Shown here: piece after piece, positions 6,542 through 6,662 of the stretch | Layout of the letters: each line of letters starts with the position of its first letter | Position numbering within the stretch: position 1 is the first letter of the stretch | Assembly: GCA_030151135.1 (NCBI GenBank) | Contig: JASLEQ010000149.1 | Span: 1 to 6,662 of the forward strand | Origin: Candidatus Sulfotelmatobacter sp. | Lineage (GTDB): Bacteria > Acidobacteriota > Terriglobia > Terriglobales > SbA1 | Direction of reading: 5' to 3' | Length of the DNA stretch: 6,662 bases | The notes under the pieces: model-generated | The model's database searches: none | Told to the model about the DNA's origin: nothing | What the model saw: the letters and a program-made list of their open reading frames with translations, nothing else | Translations under genes and position numbers: made by a program

Positions 6542-6662
6542 ATTGCATGCCGAGGCATTCCGAACGCGGGTCCTCCGCCGATTGCAAGTTTCCACTATAC
6601 TCAGCTGACTCCGGCAAATAATCTAAACCTTGCGAATCGCGGTTCTTGATGCCATAACGAAA
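6542..6662. other. Downstream tail with no supported gene
   Basis: The 121 bases after the deacetylase stop hold only short open frames. All three plus-strand frames close before the window ends. There is an imperfect inverted repeat at 6626-6644 (AACC-TT-GCG-AAT-CGC-GGTT) without a following T-run, so it is not a convincing terminator. TATACT at 6596-6601 looks like a -10 box but has no matching -35 at normal spacing. A minus-strand frame is open from the window edge to 6489, without recognisable content. Confidence 0.5.

Noticed and set aside
6538..6621. 27-codon open frame starting in an ATGA overlap with the deacetylase stop
   Set aside because: It is very short, has no Shine-Dalgarno beyond chance and no recognisable sequence; it ends at TAA 6619-6621.
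6626..6644. Imperfect inverted repeat as an operon terminator
   Set aside because: The stem has a bulge and there is no T-run after it, so an intrinsic terminator is not supported.

Overview
The window is a dense, single-strand (+) block of five complete genes and one 5'-truncated gene. Together they encode what looks like the whole pathway for CMP-pseudaminic acid (CMP-Pse5Ac7Ac), a bacterial nonulosonic (sialic-acid-like) sugar, followed by a polysaccharide deacetylase. Base composition is in the mid-50s % GC by eye. Start codons are mixed (ATG, GTG, TTG), and neighbouring genes are separated by 30 bases or fewer, or overlap by 4. This fits a bacterium with a glycosylated surface structure (flagellin, LPS/O-antigen or capsule). 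A Gram-negative host such as a pseudomonadote or acidobacteriote is plausible, but nothing here fixes the taxon.

Layout: (1) 2-880, pseB, the inverting UDP-GlcNAc 4,6-dehydratase, missing about the first 45 residues, which lie upstream of the window. (2) 889-2118, pseC, the PLP-dependent 4-aminotransferase. (3) 2115-2840, a SpsF/COG1861-type cytidylyltransferase in the position where a CMP-Pse synthetase (PseF) is expected. (4) 2853-4367, a fusion of PseG (UDP-sugar hydrolase, N-terminal) with a PseH-like GNAT acetyltransferase (C-terminal). (5) 4398-5450, pseI, pseudaminic acid synthase with a C-terminal SAF domain. (6) 5447-6541, a NodB/CE4-type polysaccharide deacetylase overlapping pseI by ATGA. 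The last 121 bases (6542-6662) hold no gene I can support.

How they work together: PseB makes the 4-keto-6-deoxy-L-arabino sugar from UDP-GlcNAc. PseC aminates C4. The GNAT half of the fusion acetylates that amine and the PseG half removes UDP. PseI condenses the free sugar with phosphoenolpyruvate, and the SpsF-like enzyme is inferred to activate the product with CTP. The deacetylase is not part of the canonical pathway; its translational coupling to pseI suggests it acts on the same glycan or its carrier.

No entirely new system is evident. The points of interest are the PseG-PseH fusion, the apparent replacement of PseF by a SpsF-family enzyme, and the coupled deacetylase. No transferase that adds Pse to a target, no transporter and no flagellin gene is in the window, so the final acceptor is unknown.
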